NCBI GenBank assembly: GCA_951640165.1
Contig: OX621241.1
Coordinates: forward strand, 14,203,001 to 14,267,000
Source of the DNA: Pseudoips prasinana
Lineage: Eukaryota; Arthropoda; Insecta; Lepidoptera; Nolidae
Reading direction: 5' to 3'
DNA: 64,000 nt
Of the stretch, positions 33,887-44,339 are shown piece by piece. The notes below the pieces were generated by a model. That model made no database searches and was not told the origin of the DNA. It worked only from the letters and a program-made list of their open reading frames with translations. Numbering within the stretch: position 1 is the stretch's first letter; each line of letters opens with the position of its first letter. Position numbers and translations under genes: made by a program.

Positions 33887-34541
33887 CAATATTTTTTTAT
33901 GCGTAAGCTATACCCGTACCTCAAACAAGTGGCGTATTGCAATAAATGCAAAATGAAATTTTGAACCTTATGTTATAAATATAACGTTTCAAAATTGCGA
34001 GGTAGTATCGTTTTGGTAGTGAAAACATTTTACAACTTGTTCTTACAAGGGGTAATAAAGGCCATTCTTACCAGTCAGTAATATTTTACCTCAAACATTT
34101 TAAGTAATGGAATCAGGCGTTACTTTGCGGAAATCCATAACAATCAAAATACAAAATCAATATTTAGTGTTAATTCCGCTAATTGTCAGTTTAATCATGC
34201 TGGGATGCAATTTGCACCGCCCTCCCGCCCGCAAAAATGTGCACATGCAAGAAGGACAATATAAAAAGCAAATTACATGCGCCAGTACGATACCCAACAC
34301 GTGTTTCGGTCCTCCTTCGGTGCAAATTGCATCCCAGCATGATTAAACTGACAATTAGCGAAATTAACACTAAATATTGATTTTGTATTTTGACTCAAAC
34401 ATTTTGTAAGTGTCGTATTGTAATAAATGCTAAATTATATTTTGAACCTTATGCTATAAATATAACGTTTCAAAATTGCGAGCTAGTATCGTTTTGGTAG
34501 TGAAAACATTTTACAACTTGTTCTTTCTAGGGGTAATGAAG
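33883..34541 (+). repeat. Tandem duplication (~170-190 bp unit), second copy interrupted
   Basis: The unit runs from CCAGTCAG through CCTCAAACA, ATTTTGAACCTTATG, CGTTTCAAAATTGCGAG, AACATTTTACAACTTGTTCT to AAGGCCATTCTTA. The first copy is 33883-34071. The second is 34072-34101 plus 34394-34541, split by the foldback element at 34102. The copies are about 90% identical. Frames within it (34476-34667) have no known domain. Confidence 0.8.
34102..34393 (+). mobile_element. Foldback element family 3, copy 2, with 12-bp flanking repeats
   Basis: The arms 34144-34218 and 34319-34393 are near-perfect inverted repeats of 75 bp starting TCAAAATACAAAATCAATAT, around a GC-rich loop region. An extra 42-bp segment at the left (AAGTAATGG, then CAGGCGTTACTTTGC) is outside the arms but is shared with the copy at 15578-15878, so it belongs to the element. 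CTCAAACATTTT occurs at 34090-34101 and 34394-34405, directly flanking it. A 12-bp duplication is longer than usual for a cut-and-paste MITE. Confidence 0.8.
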
Positions 34542-34969
34542 GCCATTCTTATACGTGAAGGCGTTCCTACAAATATACATGAAATATTAACTATGTATTC
34601 CATAAATTACATACCACTGACCATAGTTTACAGAAGTACGGCAATTAAAGTGGTCTGTAATTATTAATATTGTAGATTATTATTATAACGTCGTGCTATC
34701 TTTTGTTCTTATCTTAAATTTTAATCTAAATTCAAATAGTCTATTGTTACAAGAAGAACTGCCCCGCTTGAGACTGTCTCGCTTACACACAAATCCACAA
34801 AATCAAGGTTATTTATGTGTTAAGATAGTTCTCCACTAGTTGAAGAATAATTAATATTAAAATAGATCCATTTAATTGTTGATTTCAGTTACCTTTCGAC
34901 AAGAAATACCCGTAATACATCCTATTTTTTTTACCATAAAACTTTAGATACAATATTATTCCACAATTA

Positions 34970-35066
34970 ATGACTGTTCAGTCGTAGTGGAGATCCTTGG
35001 GGAACCTTTTGTCCAGTTGTGGACGCCTTAAGGCTGATATGATGACGATGATAAATGATTGCCCAT
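34970..35066 (+). pseudogene. LINE 3' end fragment (family R)
   Basis: GTGGAGATCCTTGGGGAACC, TTTTGTCCAGTTGTGGACGC and GGCTGATATGATGACGATGA match the last codons (WRSLGEAFVQQWTSFG in better copies) and the tail of family R. Confidence 0.65.
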
Positions 35067-35232
35067 CTACAAATAGAGCGTCTGTAAATAGAGAATCAAG
35101 AGCACGGTAAATTAGTTTCAGGAGTTTTAAAAATAAGTGTTCTAAAAGAGTCACAGTTTTATAAACGTCTAACCAACCAAGTCACTGAAACGGTTGAACA
35201 ACGTGTACTGAAATAATTGCCAACTATATAAT

Positions 35233-35286
35233 ACTAGCTGTGCCCCGCGTTAAACTTTATAAATTATAGCCCATGTGTTATTCAGA
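35233..35286 (+). repeat. RTE/SINE-type repeat, left part of an interrupted copy
   Basis: It opens ACTAGCTGTGCCCCGCGTTA and runs to GTGTTATTCAGA. The copy at 45439 shows the same order continuing directly to AATATTACTACGAAG, which here appears only after the MITE at 35690. Confidence 0.75.
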
Positions 35287-35689
35287 TATACAACATGTAA
35301 CGTAATTAACGCACACCCTCAAACACCCCAATTAGAATATTATGTTATAATCATAATACATACACTGATTTTTTTATTTAATATGTATATGCATTGTTAT
35401 TTACTAAATTAGTTTCTTGGAATAAAGTTTATTTTTCTTTATTTTGTATTGAATGATGGAATTTGTATGAATACAAATAAAACTGAGATTTTAAAAGTCT
35501 AATTACTTTAACTTACGGTCCATTTCAATTTGTTTTGACTGTACAGGGTTAATATGACAATAATTTCCGTAGTTTTAATTATTTTGGAATAAAAAGTAAC
35601 CTATATTAAAAATGATATAAATCGATTCAGTAATCGATTCTTAACAAACTATTTTCAGGATGTGCGTTAATTAAGTTACATGTTGTATA
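35287..35689 (+). mobile_element. MITE family 2, copy 1 (403 bp), nested in a repeat
   Basis: The 33-bp terminal inverted repeats begin TATACAACATGTAACGTAAT, then TAACGCACACCCT, and are mirrored at the right end with about three mismatches. The second copy at 37863-38203 shares most of the interior, including ATGCATTGTTATTTACTAAA and CTGTACAGGGTTAATATGAC. A TA or TATA target is likely. No coding content. It splits a repeat whose uninterrupted relative is at 45439-45614. Confidence 0.85.
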
Positions 35690-35812
35690 AGCAATATTAC
35701 TACAAAGTTTCATCAAAATCCGTTCGGTAGTTTTTGCGTGAAAGAGTAACAAACATCAATACATCTATACATCCATACTCACAAACTTTCGCATTCATAA
35801 TATTAGTAAGAT
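35690..35812 (+). repeat. RTE/SINE-type repeat, right part of the interrupted copy
   Basis: It contains TTTCATCAAAATCCGTTCGG, GCGTGAAAGAGTAACAAACA and the end CTTTCGCATTCATAATATTAG. Confidence 0.75.
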
Positions 35813-36117
35813 TATGGTAGTTTCCTGATCTAGGAAGGAAAGACGTTATGATTAAACAAGGCCTGTGGCAATTAGGAAATGGAATTTGTCCTTCACAAGA
35901 ATTTTAGAGAAACATTACTTGTTTAATTTTAATCTTCCCATTCATTCGTATTGATGAATGACAGTAAGCTTTACTTTAGGAAATAAGTTAAGTAGGTAAG
36001 TAAACATTTCACAAGTTTCTTACTAGATACTAATTTGTATTCACGGTGGTTGAATTACCTGAAACTTCTGAATCGAAACGAACTGGCACCTTATTGAATC
36101 TCTATTTTACTTTTATT

Positions 36118-36262
36118 TATCATCTTCATCATCATGATGTCACCCGAAAGATGTATACTGCTGCACATAGGCCTCCCCCAAAGAACTCCACAAGTGTCGG
36201 TCTTGAACTACCCGCATCCAGTGTGTTCCAGTGACACTCACAACATCATCGATCATTCTTTA
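36118..36262 (-). pseudogene. LINE 3' end fragment (family R), minus strand
   Basis: On the minus strand it encodes DDVVSVTGTHWMRVVQDRHL, then WSSLGEAYVQQYTSFG, a stop and a GATGATGAAGATGA tail. It points toward the plus-strand fragment at 36283, so two members of one family lie tail-outward with their truncated ends about 20 bp apart. Confidence 0.7.
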
Positions 36263-36282
36263 TATTTATGTTAATATTATTA

Positions 36283-36716
36283 TCAATTAATTACGGAACA
36301 GAGACGTGGTCGCTCACTATGGGCCTTATTAGAAGGCTCAAGGTCACCCAAAGAGCAATGGAGAGGGCTATGCTCGGAGTTTCCCTGCGGGATAGAATCA
36401 GAAATGTCGAAATCCGCAGGCGAACCAAAGTCACCGACATAGCCCGAAGAATTGCAAAACTGAAGTGGCAGTGGGCGGGGCACATAGCTCGTAGACGGCC
36501 GTAAACCTTTCTGCCCCAACGGGCAGAAAGGTTCTCGAGTAGCGACCACGAACCGGAAGACGCAGCGTGGGCAGGCCCCTTACAAGATGGACCGATGATC
36601 TTGTGCGGGTCGCTGGAAACTGCTGGATGCGCATAGCGCAAGACCGGCAATTATGGAGATCTTTGGGGGAGGCCTTTGTCCAGCAGTGGACGTCTTTCGG
36701 CTGATATGAGGAGGAT
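36283..36716 (+). pseudogene. LINE ORF2 C-terminal fragment (family R), broken
   Basis: The first frame encodes NYGTETWSL, RRTKVTDIARRIAKLKWQWA, then GHIARR and stops at 36502-36504. After a shift, the next frame encodes RPRTGRRSVGRPLTRWTDDL, then VRVAGNCWM and GEAFVQQWTSFG with a normal stop near 36703. This is the C-terminal region of an RTE-like LINE polyprotein, after the reverse transcriptase. The break coincides with an inverted duplication at 36504-36533. A TAG where TGG (Trp) is expected follows at about 36540. Confidence 0.8.
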
Positions 36717-37077
36717 GCTTATTAATTAATAACTATTAGTATGACTAAAATTAATTCAAAAATATATTCTTAAGTAAACAACATTCCGTGCAGTTTTTTG
36801 GCATCGCGCTGTTGGCATTTTGTTATTTAAGTTTTCCGTTCATGTCCTTTGTTGTTCTGACGCAACTATACGTGAGAAGAAACTCGAATCATCGAACGCT
36901 ATTGACTAAATTTAATGCCAAATATGCGCACGCGGCTGCGCCTAGATGTCTTGTAATTATTGCATTCATTTTATATTTAGCGCATTTGATAATCTAATAC
37001 TCGTATAAGTGATACATATTTTTCTTTTTATACCGAAAACGACAACATGCGTTAAAATTGTAAACAATATAAAAGTT
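36717..37077. other. Spacer with a hydrophobic open frame
   Basis: A 69-codon frame at 36788-36997 starts with GTG, not ATG, and encodes two hydrophobic stretches separated by a basic middle. No family is recognised and no splice site supports it. Confidence 0.3.
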
Positions 37078-37220
37078 GTACAGACGCCAGCACATCAAGC
37101 TACCCCAAAATGTCAAAATTCCCCAATTGAAAGTGAACCTAATATGCTTATGTGATAAAGTTGAAAATCTATAAAAGAAATTTAACAGATTGGGGTTGCT
37201 TGATGTGCTGGCGCCTGTAC
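37078..37220 (-). mobile_element. MITE family 1, copy 5 (143 bp)
   Basis: The ends GTACAGACGCCAGCACATC and GATGTGCTGGCGCCTGTAC differ at one base. Orientation is as in copies 2 and 3. The left arm has changes near CCCCAAAATGTCAAAATTCC. Flanks are ATAAAAGTT and AACAGATT. Confidence 0.9.
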
Positions 37221-37620
37221 AACAGATTTGCATGAGTGAGGATTTTTGATTTGTGGTGAAGCTAATGAATGTGGCCTCAATATCAAAAATTAGTACCAGC
37301 CAATAGCCAATATTTCCCAGAATTTCACATTTGACGTCTGTCATTAACATTGACGAACTATGAAACGACGACGACGACTAGCGAAGTATGAAACGGAAAC
37401 GAAATAGGTTCCCATTTATACCGCCAAATATCTCAATGTTCTCATACAAGAAAATGGGGATTGATAACATACAAAAAAGGTTGTATACAGAACCTACTTT
37501 CGCACGGACCTATAGGAAAGGAAAAATGACACAAACCTTGAAAGGGTTTAGCATAAAAACAAAACAAATTTGGATACCTACCAATTTTTGAAAAACTAAA
37601 GCTTTACTCACTTGTAATCA

Positions 37621-37798
37621 TACTAATATTATAAAGGCGAAAGTTTGTTAGTGTGTGACTGTGTGAATGTGTATGTTTGTTACTTCTTCACGTCTAAACG
37701 GCTGGAGCGATTTTAATAAAATTTGGTATGGAGTTAGTTGACACCGTGGATTAACACATCAAGTTTAACGCGGGTAAAACCGCGAGGCACAGCTGGTT
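37621..37798 (-). repeat. RTE/SINE-type repeat, minus strand
   Basis: On the plus strand it reads TACTAATATTATAAAGGCGA, later CACGTCTAAACGGCTGGAGC, and ends CGCGAGGCACAGCTGG. It is very close to 57167-57338, the other copy of this subfamily. Confidence 0.75.
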
Positions 37799-37862
37799 CA
37801 AAAAAATGTATTAACAGTATATACTGTGAATTGTTCGTCTTCACTATAATTATAAATATACA

Positions 37863-38203
37863 TATACAACATGTAACATATTTAACGCACACCCTCAGAA
37901 ACCCCAATTAGAATATTTTGTCGTAATCATAATACATATACTGAATTTTTAATTTAACATGTATATGCATTGTTATTTACTAAATTAGTTTCTTGGAATA
38001 AAGTTTATTTTTCTTTATTTTGTATTGAATGATGGAATTTGTTCAATTTATTTTTACTGTACAGGGTTAATATGACAATAATGTCCGTAGTTTTAATTAT
38101 TTAGGAAAAAATACCTGTATTAAAAATGATATAAATCGAGTCAGTAAACGATTCTGAACAAACTATTTTCAGGATGTGCGTTAATTAAGTTACATGTTGT
38201 ATA
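37863..38203 (+). mobile_element. MITE family 2, copy 2 (341 bp)
   Basis: The same terminal inverted repeats as 35287-35689. It lacks about 60 bp that copy 1 has between GATGGAATTTGT and CTGTACAGGG, probably an internal deletion between short TTTGT repeats. A 16-bp direct repeat TATAATTATAAATATA lies at 37845-37860 and 38202-38217, overlapping the right end. Confidence 0.85.
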
Positions 38204-38217
38204 TAATTATAAATATA

Positions 38218-39895
38218 ACACTTGAACATTTAATTGTAGCAGAACATTCAGCATCTCTAATGTTACGTACGAGCTAACTTTTAATCACATTATTAGGGCG
38301 GCTCGGTGTTCTGTTACATGTACATAGATACTCCAGTGTAAACTCACCCCAATACTAGGTAACTATACGCCTCAGAGACCATAAGTAAAATACACGAATA
38401 AAGTCTATACAGAGAAACACAAGAGAAAAAAACGTAAAGCTGCAGATTCCGAGAATTCACTGTTGGTACTTTATGCGGACATAAAATTTGTAATAGCCAA
38501 CAAGTTAAGTACCTACCTATGAAGTTAATAGCGAACACAGCGAGACAATCACAGACACGATCCGAGCCTTCCTGCCACTGATGGCCTTGATCGAGCGCGC
38601 GCGCAGACCTTGAGAATACAGCCACCAGGCTAAGGTACACCGCACACTACGTAGCGTCATTTTACAACACCATATACATACATTTATCGCACCGCGGTAT
38701 TTCGCGTCCTTATTTGTTAATGGAACGATACCTAAATACTGCTGACGTCTCAGTATTTTTCACCACTAAAGTAATTGAAATGTCATTTCATCTCTCTCTA
38801 ATATAGCACATATAAAATGGGCATTTCATCGATTCGGATATGTACAAACTATGGGGTTATCAGATCACGGCATGTTTGAGGTCATACTCTCAGCCATGAG
38901 AGTTTTTAATAACCTTGACTTGTTCTTGGATCGGAGTGTATTTGTTTGCCTCGACCAACAAGGGAGATAGAACAATTTTGACAATTGCACAATTCTTTGT
39001 ACCATGTGCTTGCTTTTTGACATTCCATAGTATGAACAAATAGCGACCACGCATATTTTACTGCGTGAAGTGTGCGCTATCCCTTAGACGGCCAATGTGC
39101 GGGCCACAGTACTGCGTCGCGTTCACTAAACTTTACAGATTACGTCACTTTGTATTTTGATGTGTTTAGATTATTAGCCTCGGCACAAAGTTCTATGATC
39201 GACATTCAAAATATTACATTAGGCAATTGACTCTATTAACGTTCTACCACGCGACGTCACATCACCGAATATACAGTAGGTTTAACGATAAAGGAGCTGT
39301 AACTGTATGTTTTCTTTAACTCTTCTCTATATTTATTTTGTGGCAACATTGATAACTAACTTGCAACATTTTGTAATATTATTTTTTAGATGATTTATGG
39401 CATTATTACTGTAGTATTAACAGTAAATGCTAGCTTGCGCCCATTAACCAACTAATGAGGAAGAGTTTTATAACTAGTCTCATTTATTCCAGTCAAAAAG
39501 AAACATTCATTTATATTCCTAAATTACAAGTACATCCAGACTACATAACTAATTGTTGGTCCTTCTAAAAATGTCCATGGTTTCAACTACGGATAACTAA
39601 AAAATATTAATGTTTAAAAAAATTGTCTCGTATTTAAGTAAAGTAGTAGGTATAATCAAAGATCCCGCGATAATCTATAATTATAACCTACCTGCGCTGT
39701 TCTAGTATAGAATTCAATTCGTTAAATTCATAAGCGAGACAACTCTCCAGCGTCGTATCGCTTGCACATCCCAACGGTTTAAGGATTTGCTCACACTTTC
39801 GTGCACTATAATATGACCCACGAGCATGCTAGTCTCCATCTATGCTGGCCTTTATAACTGAAATTGAACCAGAAGGACATCATTTTTTATTAGAT
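38218..39895. other. 1.7-kb spacer without supported genes
   Basis: Mixed composition. Minus-strand frames at 38344-38640 and 38865-39050 have no known domain. A weak match to the tail of SINE family S3 (TTTCGTGCACTATAATATG) lies near 39797-39816. Confidence 0.4.
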
Positions 39896-40138
39896 TACTA
39901 GCGGTCCGGTACGTGCTTCGCTACGCTTTTAAGTATTAGTACAAATTGTTGTATATGGGAGTATAGAAAGATGTTGATTTTACACTTTTTCAAGACCTTC
40001 TTTTTAATTTTCTCTACGTACAAACCTTCCCTGGACTTCCACGAATAATTCAAGACCAAAATTAGCCAAATCGGTAAAGGCGTTGTTGAGTTATAACATT
40101 ACAACGAAAAGTGGCATTGATTTTTATATATATAGATA
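39896..40138 (+). repeat. RTE-type repeat with ACTAGCGGTCCGG head
   Basis: It opens TTACTAGCGGTCCGGTACGT, later has CCAAATCGGTAAAGGCGTTG and ends TTTTTATATATATAGAT. I recognise this head, body and tail order as a common lepidopteran RTE-linked repeat. It is different from the CTAGCTGTG group. Confidence 0.65.
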
Positions 40139-43100
40139 GTTGCGATGTAAAGTGATGAGATCATTGCTCCGCCATGGATCAAAAATACATTAGTCATTAT
40201 TGAACCATCGCATGCTCAAGTTCTCACCCACTCAATTCGGTTTGTGAAAAATAAACACTACGATCTCGCACCTTGACAAAAATGTATTTAACGCACTCAC
40301 ACATACCGTGACTTATGTATGTACCGCATGTGTTCATTAATGCATTAGCAGCCAACGGATCACAAACATTATTATTGGACAAGTTTATAAACGCTTGATT
40401 ATTAATCTGTTTTCTCAATGCACACTAAGTGAAGATAGAATTATATTCCTGTTAATACTGATCTACATTATACAGAATATTCTCAACGAGTATAGTACAA
40501 TTGTGAATGTGTTTTTTTTCTACAGAATTGCTACGTATAAACATAATGAAAGGTTGGTCAGTACCGTGTAGTTGATGCCCGGAAATTACATGAGTGAAAG
40601 ACTACGGCAGCCGTTTAAACTAGTCGCATACTTGGTTAAATGAAAAAAAATCTGATAATAAAAGATATCAGTAAAATTATAACATCACTATTGGTACACG
40701 TAACTGCAATTGGAGTTATGAATGCGACTGTACATTCCGATTATGATTACATTAAATTTAATCGAAAACCCACGCTAGTCTTGGAGCATCAAGTTTTTAT
40801 CGCTAGCAAAGAGAACTTTTTTCTCATGCCCGCGTGTATTATAATAGTGATTCGTTGAAGCATTTCCCAAATGGACGGCAAAGTAGGAATGTTTAACATT
40901 TAACGCTAAAGAATTAAACAAAGGCATCAATAGAAATTCGCATGTTCCCAATTTGAAGAGCGCTACATTAAAAGCCCCATCCGATCGTAGAGACACAAAT
41001 GCACACTGAAGATTTATCAAGTCGAGAATATTCGATTCACTCAATGGTACAGGTAATATAAAACTGGTTTGGCTATTCGATACATACCTCGCTAAGTGAA
41101 TTTTCTTCGCATTATATTTTTTACGAAGCCTGTCACTTGTAGATAAGGAAGATAAATTCTGCGAATCTTTTAGATGTTGACGTTATTTACGAAACGTATC
41201 GGTAGCGTCTTAATACATTCAATAGTTATATTTCAGGGTCTAATATTTAAATTCCGAATTAGGGTACACAAAAATGCTAGTTTTAAAAGTTAGTTCCATG
41301 TATTCAAATCGAATTGTTCGAAAACGTTTAAATTTGGAATCTGTGAATCGTAGTCCAGGACCTTTCATGGGAAAGTCAGATATCGAGTTTGAATGATGAT
41401 GACATACGTTGTTTATAGACGGAGAATAAGCAAGATATCTATCTACATTATTATTTATGTGCGGTTATCACTTTATTTGTGCTCGACCAATGTCACCGAG
41501 TTGTCGGGGGGCAACGGACGCGGTATCTACATACACACACATAAGACACGAATGTCACATTTATCAACACATATGCATTACAGATATGTGTTTTCTATCT
41601 GCCTACATGCTGCGAAATGGATTATGTACCTGTTATAAAAAATTGGCATTATAAATTCATTGCCCTTGCTTCTTATCTATTCAATCACGTCTAAGTATAG
41701 TAGAAATTAATATCAGGTATTAATACGTAATTGGATAAGTGCATATTAGTATGGAGGGAGTAGTGAAACAACTGAGTACACTTGATGAACAGAAAACAAA
41801 CAACTGGTTCGTCCTTGTAAGCTAAGTTGACTTAACAATATAATAAACATTTAGACAGTATAAGAAAGGCCAACATCTCTTATAGGAGTTTAGCTTAACA
41901 TACGTGCAAAACCAAGAACCAAACATAAATAGACTATAAAATTTGAAGTTTTAGCAAAAAAAACAAAACATTTTTTTACTGGGTGTTGTGCAATTCGATG
42001 CAATGCTGAGTTAACCGGAAGTTTGTAATAAATATAGTATCACATTGGTTTGATAATGGGCTATGGTAGCACCAGTACTCAATTTTGTTCTGGAATCTCT
42101 AAAGTCCATAAATTTACGTAGCGATTTAAAGATAACGAGTTTAAACATGATCTTAAAATGTCACAATCATTTATCATTACTGCACAGAAATGTATTGGTT
42201 ACATCTCGCCAAGTTAATAAACTTACCCAGATGTAACCAATAGGTAAATGTGTTATCTTTATTCTGATTTTAATATTACTATGAATTTCGTAATGAAACA
42301 CCAAAATTTTCCGTAAATAATAATATATTATATACAATATCTCTGCAATAATATAACTTTGACATCAGGCTAATTTATTATAATTTGTTGTGTAACAAAC
42401 ATATTTAAATCGGTTGAAACTCGATTTGATATTGGATCATTTGCCGCGAATCGGGTTACCAATATCTTTCTTATTTAATCTGTGGTTATTATGGGATAGA
42501 TATTGGCTTAATGTGACACGAGTTTTGGCGCCAACGCGGAAAAGGACGCATCAAGGTTATGTTTTATTTTCAAAATTCGATTCTGGTGTGAATTCGAGTT
42601 TTTATGTGTAAATATGGTGGATTTTTAGACATAACATCTTCGACAACGTACACAAGTGGAGGAAAGTGCGATATTGTGATTTTCCGTGTTGAAACCAAAA
42701 CTCCATAGAGGCCTCTAGTAAAGTCTCCACTGCTTTACTGGCGTAGGACTATGTCTTGACTGTGACGGACGCAAAGATATTATAATATAACTAATATCTT
42801 TGGACGGACGTGACGGACATGACTGACTGACTTTTAAATATAAAAATTACAACTGAAGACGAAGGGTCACAGATCTTAGCCTGCCCAAAGAGGGCTAAAA
42901 AAAATTAATGTGACACTATACTTGTATATCATTATACGCCATTCTCCGTCGAGCATGATTATTAAAAATGTTGTAATTCTTGTTGATTGTTGTTAGTGTC
43001 TGTTGGCCCGCTCACCAAATTGTTTTGGTCACACTAATTACAGAGTTGATAATAGCCGTTCGGAAATAAATGCTATTAATTAATTTGTCACCACAGTTTC

Positions 43101-43139
43101 AAATGCTATAGTTATTGTAATATGTCAATTGAATAATAA
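40139..43139. other. 3-kb AT-rich region without supported genes
   Basis: It holds an imperfectly understood pair of 14-bp inverted repeats (42193-42206 and 42229-42242, exact complements). Short frames at 40640-40858, 41393-41654 and 42414-42611 show no known domain. Confidence 0.4.
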
Positions 43140-43356
43140 TAATAAATATCTTGGGAGAACGAACCCACTGCCATCTGATCCTAAATTAGGCAGAGCCTGT
43201 ACTATAGCAACTAGAGAACTAATAAACATACTTTTTTATTTGTAAATACATACATAATATAGATATATGACACCCAGACACTAAACAAATAATCGTGCTG
43301 ATCATACAAAGATTTGTCATGGGTGGGAATCGACCCCAAGAGTTTTGGCTTAGCAG
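43140..43356 (-). repeat. tRNA-derived SINE (family S1), minus strand
   Basis: On the minus strand it shows GGTCGATTCCCACCC (B-box region), CAAATCTTTGTATGATCAGC, ATTATTTGTTTAGTGTCTGG and the tail CCTAATTTAGGATCAGATGG. It abuts a LINE 3' end of family Z. Confidence 0.7.
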
Positions 43357-43378
43357 TCAATAAAAAATCTGTGTTGAA

Positions 43379-43587
43379 TTCCAATTGGTGACGGCATAGA
43401 ATACCATCACCCCGTCTCGTCCCGTGGGGGGCGTAGAAATCGTCCGATAACGGGCAGCAGCGTTATTGACCATCACACTGCGATCGCCAACCCGTCTGCT
43501 AAGCGTGGGGATTATGGCATTTGCCTCTTTGGGGAGGCTTTTGTCCAGCTCTGGACGTACTTTGGCTGACATGATGATGATGATGAA
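43379..43587 (+). pseudogene. LINE 3' end fragment (family Z)
   Basis: It contains GGCATAGAATACCATCACCC, GATCGCCAACCCGTCTGCTA, GGCTTTTGTCCAGCTCTGG and a GATGATGATGATGA tail. Matches occur at 3762 (reverse), 45659 and 47252. No open frame survives. Confidence 0.7.
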
Positions 43588-44163
43588 CCAGCAGGAGTCA
43601 GTCAATTGAATTACAACGATCACGGGAATTTCTTACATTATTATAGTAATAACAAAAATAAATGTTTTTTTTTTATACAAATAACACCTAGTGTAAATGT
43701 CCCTTATCATTTTGTTCCACTGCACCGCTTATATCTGCGATGATAACATTATTTTGATGGCTCACTTTACCACAGAATAAAAAGTACTTACGTACTTTAC
43801 TTACATATTTCGTGAAAATCTTTAGCGTGCTAACGCATTGTGAAATATTTCTAAAAAAGTGCCCAATTATAATCACGTTCATATATTTTTCTACTCCCTT
43901 AAGTGAATTCTTGTTATGTTATCTCTGAGAAATAAAGACGTTCCAACCAACCGTAAAGTTTATGTAACGGTAAAACGCGGTGAATAAACATGGGGGCGAT
44001 ATCCACATATTATTAACTTGATGGTTACATTTAGCCTAGGAAGCGTTCACTGCTTCACAGGACAATATAGGCCGTACATACTAAAGCAATATCCATACAT
44101 AAGAAAAAAAAATCCCGTCGCTATTCAATTACGGTTATAAAGTTTATGCTTTGTAATTTTAAT

Positions 44164-44185
44164 TCATGTGAGGGCCCTCACATGA
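44164..44185. repeat. Perfect 22-bp palindrome
   Basis: The sequence is a gapless palindrome centred on AGGGCCCT, with arms TCATGTGAGGG and its complement. It ends 13 bp before MITE family 1 copy 6. It could be a dyad binding site or a chance palindrome. Confidence 0.8.
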
Positions 44186-44198
44186 TTTCTGGTATATT

Positions 44199-44339
44199 GT
44201 ACAGACGCCAGCACATCCAGCTACCCCAATATGTCCAATTTCTTTTATAGTTTTTCAACTTTATCACTTAAGCATAAGGTTCACTTTCAATTGGGGAAAT
44301 TTGACAGATTGTGGTAGCTTGATGTGCTGGCGTCTGTAC
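44199..44339 (+). mobile_element. MITE family 1, copy 6 (141 bp)
   Basis: The ends are GTACAGACGCCAGCACATC and its complement. The interior orientation is as in copy 1, and the left arm carries the CATCCAGC variant as in copies 1 and 2. One G-to-T-type change lies in the right arm (GATTGTGGTAGC). Flanks are GTATATT and ATTTTCA. Confidence 0.9.

Noticed and set aside
36788..36997. Small membrane protein
   Set aside because: The frame begins with GTG, there is no upstream exon or splice signal, and the hydrophobicity comes from T-rich DNA.
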